Source: a virus
Direction: 5' to 3' (one strand)
DNA: 47,192 nucleotides
IMG/VR virus record: IMGVR_UViG_3300012920_000066
Span: 1 to 47,192 of that record
Made by a program: the position numbers and the translations under genes. Shown one piece after another: positions 28,201 through 37,200 of this stretch (positions within the stretch are counted from its first letter, which is position 1; each line of letters starts with the position of its first letter). The notes under the pieces are model-generated. The model was given only the letters and a program-made list of their open reading frames with translations. It was not told the DNA's origin and did not search any database.

Positions 28201-31200
28201 CATGTAAATTATCAAAGTTTCAGAGTTGTAGACATGCCAGATTTATTTGGTGTTGACAGATTACTAAAACCAAGCAAAAATGAACTTATACATATTGCAA
28301 GAAGTGAAAACGATGACTGGAATGTTTATAAATTAAGAGAGCCTCAAGATGCAGGTATATCATTTATAGAACAAGACGGTACTGCATCGTCATATCTGTA
28401 CACTACAAAAGATTTATTTGAATATGTTGATAGTAATCAATTACAACAAACTGACCTATCCAGGTTCCTTGATTACACACTAGTAATAAAACGTGCAAGA
28501 ACATCAGAAGATGTTGTAATATGGACAAACCAAGAAGTTGTAGACAAAAAATCAGCAGTAATAAGAGACTTTGGTGCTATTACTATGTTACAAGCAAATG
28601 TAGAAAGTATAGGTGTATCAAACACATCTCCTTTTTACTTTGAATTCACTAATATTACCCCAGGTGTAAGATCAAAACTAGTGGGAGACATAGTAAAAGC
28701 AGATGCAAACGGCACAGTAACATTTGCTTCAGGTGGCGGAACTACTATTACTAATGGTGATCAAATAGAATTATTAGATCCTGATCATCAACCATATACA
28801 TTTACAGCAAGTTCATTAGCACATACTGATACTGCAAATGCTACAAGTGGTAGTGCAAATGCATTTCATGATAGTAAAATTACAATCACATCTTCTAATG
28901 TTGCAGATGTAAGTAATATAGTAAACAATATTACACCAATAGAAATATCATTTACAGGTGGTAATATAGATGTTGATACAACATCAGAATCGGTTACATC
29001 ATTGAGATATCTACCAAGTAATGTTGATTATGCTAACGGTACATTTGATATTCATACAGATGATTCCGATTTCCAATCTTATTTTGGTAATGTTGCAAAT
29101 ACAACCATAACAGCAGTTACAAGTAATATATCTAGTATATCGTTTACAACCTATACGCATAGTAACGTACATCTACAAACTGTTACAGCAAGTAATGTAA
29201 ATTTAAATAATGGAACATTTACATTTAACCAAAGTAATGTTACTGCTAATGCAACAAATATTGTAGGCAGATTACTTACAAAATGTGACTTAGAAGTTAT
29301 TGGTCACGGTTTATACACAGGTGAAATTGTTAAAGTACTTTCTAATAATATCAGAGGATACTATCAGGTTGAATCTGCAACCGAAGATTCTTTTACAATT
29401 AATGCACCTTATCATGCAAATTTAGATACTACAGGTTATGTACTTACAAGAGGTTTACATATAAAAACATCTGAAGATCATGAACTGCCAGTTGAATACA
29501 ATGGCAAAAGAGTGATGATTCACCAAGCAGATAACCCATATTATAATCAAACATATACTGTTGGATATGTAAAAAGTAATACAGAAATTATTGTAGAAGA
29601 TGTTTTTGCCTGGAATGCCAAAGAAGATGACGTAAGTCCTAGTTATACAGCAACAGTAAGTGGAAATGTTACTAACTCTAACAAAGTAATTTTAAGTAAC
29701 CCTCCAATACAAATTGGAAGAAAATTTATTGTAACAGGTACTGGAATCACAGATAGAGTAAGAGTTTCAGACATAAGCAAAATGAATGTTACAGGTGAAA
29801 TTACACTTGATAAAAAAGTTACTGTATCAGATACAACAGTTTTAACATTTGAAAAAGAATGTGTAATGACAACATTAGATCATGACATGGTTAGATTTAA
29901 TAATAGTGTTTTCAGAATAGATGATACAACTACACCACAAGGTATAGTAGAATCATTTAATAACACCCAAGCAATTAAGGCAGGTTTAATTAATAAAAGA
30001 GGTAATGACACATTTGGAATGAGTATTCCAATGCTAAAAAGACCTTACTTACCTGACGGTACCCCATACAGAAGTTATGCAGGTAAAACACCATATGTAA
30101 GAAATGAAGAATTATCTGGAGACGTAAGTTCAAATTTAACTAAGTCAGGGCATATTAGATTTAGAAATCCTAATAATGCAAATTACAAACCATTTAACAA
30201 AAATTCAGTTCAAAATTATATAGATCCTAACTCTCCAATGGGAGGATCATATGGTTCAGGTTCAAGATCACCATATGACAATTATGTAAGTAATCCTCAT
30301 TACTTTGGGTCAGGTGGTTCAGTATTTGGTGGACCTGATGTTGATATAGGAAAAACATATGGTAGTTTCAACAACGGGCTTGTTGATGTTCCAGTTTGGA
30401 CTAAGAATCCAGCACAAGGCGGACAAGACAGTTCACTAAACAATAATGGTCCAGGAGCACCAATATTTACAGGACAAGCATTACAAGGAGCACCTGAAAA
30501 AAGATGTGGACCAGATGCATGTGCTTCTACAAACAGAGCAGGTAGAGGTATTCCGCATAGTGTAATAAAAGGCAACGGACCAATTACATGGAGTTCGCAA
30601 AACTTTGCAATAGAAAGCACAGGAACTATAACCGTATCTGGAACTGTAACTGGTACTGGTGCAGGTGCTAGAAAATGGACTAGTGATTATAGTGGTTATT
30701 ACAGTCCTGCAGGTAAAACTGGTGGTAGTAAATTAGACTTTAAAAAGAGAGCCGCCGCAGGTGCTATAACATGGTCAGATAATGGCGGTACATCATCATT
30801 TAGCATACCTGTCAAGGTTAAAGAAGCAGGAAAAATATTCATACATGGTTTCCAGTCAGGTAAAAGAAGATATGATACAACAACTGTTAGTGTTTCAGTA
30901 GTATCAGGAAATGCCTCAATAGTTGGTACAAGCACAGTAACTTGTAGGTACATGGGCACAGGTTATAACCCACCTAGCGGTGCAGGTGCAGTTATAGAAG
31001 TTGAAATGGATGCCGATGCAGAAATTTTAGTAACAGGAACTTGTCTAGGTGGTGGAAACCACTGGCATTGTAATGAAATGCATGTATCAGGTTCAAGATC
31101 TGCTCTTAACAGGCAAAGTGAAAGAATTACAAAAGATGCAAATGGTGATCCATCTGGTAACACAGGTTCACAATCAGGTAATGGTGATTTTACAATTTTT

Positions 31201-34200
31201 GATTACTCAGATAAATTGGGTTGGAACAAAGTAGAAGAGTTTAATTTTGAATCACCTGGTTCAGGTACTGCAACACTATTATTTAATAACTACAGTGGTA
31301 ACGATGGTATCCAAGTGTTTAGTGGTCCTAGTAAAGGATCAGAAGATAATTTATTAATTGAATCAGTTTGGAGCAATTTAAGAAGACTTACAAATGAAGA
31401 AAGACAGGAATTAAGAAATACATTTGTTGTATCATCAACTGGTGCAACCAATCATAATTATGCAAAAATAAATTATGACGATAATGAGATTAGGAATTCT
31501 AATCCTAAATCTAAAAGAACAAATCAATTAATAGGTGTAAAATATGCAGGTGCTATGGACTTTGATATACCTGCAGGATCAGACAAATATATTAAGGTGG
31601 TTGTACCAAAAGCAAGTATGATATTTGATCATATTTTAAAATTACCAAATGCAACTCCTACACCAGATAATCCTGTTACAGATCCTAATCCAGTTGTAGC
31701 ATGTGGTCAACAAAACAGTATGCCTGCAGGCCCAGGTGATGGCACAACTCAACCTCCAGGAAGTAATACTTCAGGAACAGGTGGCTCCACAACAGGTGGA
31801 GGCTCAACAGGAGGAAATACAGGTAGTGGTAATGCTGGTGGCTCAGGAGGAAGTACTGGTGGGTCAGGTAACCAACAACAAAATACAGCAAGTAGTACAG
31901 CATCTGTAAATCCAGGTGGTAGCCCTGGTGGTGCTGGTGGCGGTAGTGCTGGAAAAAATTATAGCACAATGTATGGTAATCCAATCAAACAACAAGTTAT
32001 AGATTACTATAAACAAATAGGACAATATCCTGGTCCTAATAAGATTCCTCAATTTAATTTCAATACAATAGGACAAACATCAGGATTTTATAGATCTCCA
32101 ATGACAGGATTGGGCTTTATACCAAGCATTTATAGAAAACCAGTTAAAATGGTTACAAATAATAATTATGGTGTGCCAATTTCATTAGCAAGTGGTAGAT
32201 ATGTAAACAACCAAGTACAAAAAATTAGTGGCGGGTTTGTAGTACCACTAGCACAAAGATTAACAAAAAATATACCATTAAAATCTAGACCTTTAAGAAA
32301 TTTAGATGCATCAGAATTACCATATTACAATGTTTTAGATACAAACAGAACTGCTTTTGAAAAAGGCGGAATGTTTTACAACTTTGACCCTAAAAAAATA
32401 AGTGGTGATTATAAACTAGGTGACGGAACATTCTTAAGCATTACAGGAGCAGAACTAACTGGTGCTGATGTAGGATTTGGTTTAGGTGAAATGCTTTATT
32501 ATACAGATCCATATAATGGCTCAACAATTGACGATGATGCGCCGGTAGATACAATGCCTGTTACACCACCAGAAGAAATTGATGACATAATAGATTTAGA
32601 AGATGAAGATATAGTTTGGAATCCAAATTATCAAATCACACTACAACCTAAAATAGATGGAAGAAGAGCAGGTCCTAGAGTAATTGTACCACTTTACAAA
32701 CCAGTACCTGGATTTACAATAGACACTGGCAACATAGCAGGACTTAATCCAGAGGATACATTTACAATAAATGGAAGAACAATAGGACCATTTAAAGGTA
32801 GCAGTCCTGAAGCAATTTTAAAAGCAATTAATTGTGTAGATGCTACAGGGTTCGAAGCCAAGCCGTTAAGTAACGATCTAATCAGAATTAGTAGTTGTAG
32901 TAACGTACCATTAACAGTTAAAGAAGGTTGTTCTGGTGGACTATACAAAGAAGTATTAGACTTCCATATTAACAGAGCATTTGTGGCACAAGAAGTTAGT
33001 AATACTGCCACAGTATCTGCAACAATTATTCCAGATGCAAATACTGATTTCTCAGTATCATATGCTCATTTAGATGTTACAGGTGGTGTTAATGGATATT
33101 CAAATGTTAGTTCAACACAAGGTTTTGTAACATCTAGTAACGTAGTACAAACAGGTGGTAGTGGTTACTCAGTAGGTGATAGATTAAGAGTAGTTGGTGG
33201 TACACCAATTAAAGATCCATTCACTGGAGTCAAAGAAATTTGTATTAAAAACCCTGGAGCAGGTTATAGTTTACCTGAAAATGTTATTGTCACAGTAGGT
33301 GATGGTTCAACTCCAGGAAGAAATGCTTTAGTAAAAAATGTTGTGTTTGATAAAAATAATGGTATTAAAAAAGTAAACTTGTATGCTGGTGGTGAGGAAT
33401 ATGATGTAAACAGACCACCAAGAGTTACAATAATAGACACAGGCTCAATTGGCGTACCAACTGAATATTCAAATACACTAAGCAGAGGTGATTTTATAAA
33501 TTACATGGTCTATTCTATATCACTTATTGATACAGTAGGAACTGTAGCAAACAGCATACCTGTAGGCGAAACAATTATTACAGAAGAAACAAACGGTGTA
33601 ACTGTTTCAGAAAATGCAAATAAAATTACTGGTGTTGGAGCCAGATTAAAAGTTATTGTAACACAAAGTGATGCAGGTGTCAAGTCTGCAACAGTTGAAG
33701 TTATGAAAGGCGGAAAACACTATCAAGTAAATCAGGTATTTACAATAAGACCTGATGTTTTAGGTGGTACATTTAGTGATACTCCTTTAACATTCCAGGT
33801 TGGAAATGTTAATCCAAACATATTAAGATACGGACAATTAATTGCTGATAGTACTGATCACGATACATTAGGCGATGCTCTAGAGCATGGTATAATATCC
33901 TGGAAAAATGGTTTCTTACAACCACAACAAGCAGAATTAGAAGCAGTATTAGATAATAAACCAGGTGGAAGAGTACCAAGAGTTGCTAAATTTGAAGTTA
34001 CAAGTGTTGACTACTATGGTACCATTACTAGTGTACGAATTTTAGACAGGGGAATTTATAAAGTGTTCCCAAGTGATTTAACAAACGGTTTACCATTAGA
34101 ATATGACCATGTATTACTTGGAGATGAGGCAGGCTGGAATAATGAAGGTACAGAGTATGTTGGTGGTTCCGGTCTAGGACAATTTGATCCAATTACATTA

Positions 34201-37200
34201 GACAGTTTAGGATCACCTGGTGGTTACGATCCAATTAATAACCAATTACTAGGTGGTGCTGGTGCTAAAATATTCTTAACAGCAAGTGAAATACCAGATT
34301 GTTCACAACCAGGAAGTGCAAAAAGAGCTCTTGGATTACCAGACTTAATATCAGATGTTGATGCTGTAACTGATTTTGGATCAGCATTACAGGCCGCAAT
34401 AGGCGATGCAGGTTATGGACCAGATGACTTTAATGTAAGTATAAATCCTGTAAATGATTTAATATCAGAAATAGATATTTCAAGTCCAATATTTGATGGA
34501 ATAGAGATAGGAGAAACAACTCCAGGTGTACTTGATGCAATAGGTTTACCGCCCGGCGATTATAATGTGGCATCTTTATGTGTACATGCAATACTAGAAA
34601 CAAAACTAAAAGATGAAAATCCAGTTGTAACAAATAAAATGAACCAACTAGTTGATGATTTAGGATTAGGATTAGATACTTCAGGACCAATAGATGTTGT
34701 GAAACTAATCTGTGTGGAACAAATTGGAGATGAAGAAGATAATAGTGCAAACCCTGGAAATGGACAAGATGATGTAAGTATATTTGGAGACGGAACTGTT
34801 GAGTTTATTAAAGATTTATTCCAATACGAATTGAGAAGTTTAACTGGTGATCCTGTAAGATTATTATCATCCGGTGCATCACAAGAAGCAGATATACTTT
34901 ACTTAGAAAGTCAACGATACTCTGGTAATACCCAGATAAGCTCATCTAATACAAACTATCCTGAAATTCCAAGTAGCATAAGTTCATTTGGAAATATTTG
35001 GATAGACAATTACAATGATTCAGGTAAATGGGCATATTTAGAAAATGGAACTGTAATTAGAGAACAAGAAGATTTAACAGATACCAGAAATATAAACAAA
35101 ATTATAACTTATAATGACGAAACAGGATTAAAACAAAATGATATTCATATGTTTGATCCGTTTAAAGGTATATTACCAGGATTTTTAGAAAACGAAATAC
35201 ATTTTATAGGCGAAAATGACCCAGTTGTATATGACGTTGCAAGAAGTAATTTCTGTGATGAGAAAATGATTGGTAAAATTTGGTGGGATACAAGTACATT
35301 AGCATATAATTGGTACGAACAAGGTAGCTCAAGGGAAAGATGGCTAAATTGGGGTAGTGTGTTCCCAGGAAGTTCTATAGGAATATACGAATGGGTACGA
35401 TCTAATGTGCCACCTACATCTTGGGATTTAGAAGGAACACCAAGAAGTGCATATATTGTAAAATCAGAACCTAACCCACAGACTGGTAAAATAACAGATT
35501 ACTATTATTACTGGGTAAGAAACAACAAATTACTATTACCTTTTGTAAGAGAAAATCAAAACAGACAATTTAGTGCATTTGATATAGCAAAATACCTATC
35601 AGATCCTGTAGGCTATGGTTTAAACTTGATAAGTTTTATAGACAAAAAATCTTTTGTAATGAGTAATATTGCAAATATATTAAATGATGATAACGACAAC
35701 TTACAAATTAACTTTAGTAGAAACCAAAATACTAATAGCATTAAACACGATTCATGGTTACTAGCAAGGAAAAATGATAACAACAGTAAAATACCAGAAG
35801 ATTTATCACAAAAACTAATTGATTCATTATGTGGTTTTGATGCTACAGGACAACAAGTACCAGACAAAAATTTAAGTAATGTACAAAAATATGGTTCGTC
35901 CTTTAGGCCTAGACAAACATTCTTTAAAGATGTAAAAGGTGCAAGAAAAGTAGCATTTGATTATATTAATAATTTATTTAAATTATTAAAAATGAATACA
36001 GAATTTAAAGATTGGAACAGTAACCTTGTAAGTAGTAGAAATTATTTTAGTAATACAGACTGGTTTGCAGTAAAATCAATTGATTATACTACTGGTTTAC
36101 CAGAGTATTATGATGATTCATATAAACCTGTTTATAGAGTAAACAGTACAACAGAATTTAATTCATTAAAAAATATTAGAGACGGTGTAGTTGTACAAGT
36201 TAAAGGAAGTGAAACAGACAGAAGTAGACTTTACATGTATGATGGTAACCTTAGAAAATATAATCTTATTAGTATAGAAAATGAAAATATTCAATTACAG
36301 GATTCTTTATACACTGATAATTCAAACACACTATTAGATAAAGAATTAAGAAGTATCTTAAACACTATTAAAGATAATAAATTTAATAATACTGTACACT
36401 GGAATTCCTTATTCTTCTTAATGTTAGAATATGCATACGGTGAGCATAGTGGTTTAAGTTGGGCATTCAAAACAAGTTATGTTTTTGTAGAGAAAGAAGA
36501 AGAAGATTTAATTAAGTTTGCTGGATTTAAGCCAGATAACTTTGAAAAAGTTCTAGAATACATGAACGAATTTAAACCTTATTCAACTAAAGTAAGAGAG
36601 TATAAAGATGGTAAACGTCCGCCTTTAGAGTATATTAAAGATCAAATGATAAGTGATTTTGATAAACCTCCTTATGCAGATATTAATCAAGGTGTAATAA
36701 GAATACTTGACGAAAGTTCGTCTAGCGATCTTGCACTTATGGCCAATAATGATGCATATAAGAAATATTCAACTATTACCAATAAAGGTGAGCAACCTAT
36801 TAGACAGGCAAAAACAAGTTTAATATTTGATAGAACAAACTGGCAACCAACACAATTCCAATGGAACCCAAGTACTGAAAGTGCTAATAGCAGTATTGCA
36901 ACAAACATAGCATGGCTACAATCTGCAAGTAATTCAGATGTAAGTGCTAATGCAAATGTTAGAGCTATAGACAGAATAATTAAGTTTGATTCCGGTGTTT
37001 CATCTAAATTTACAAACGAGATGGAAGTATATTTAACAGGTCAAGGATATGTTGCAGGGTCTAGTGCAAATACTACACTTATTAGTAATGCAACAATATT
37101 GTTAAATGCCATTGAAGCAGGATCATTAGATGGCACATTAAATAGTGCAAGAAATAAAGTTGGCGGAAACTTTATAGGTGATATTTTAGATGCTAATGTG

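Noticed and set aside
31201-31240. GATAAATT as a late promoter
   Set aside because: It lies deep inside the giant gene, lacks the last base of the box and has no following start codon.
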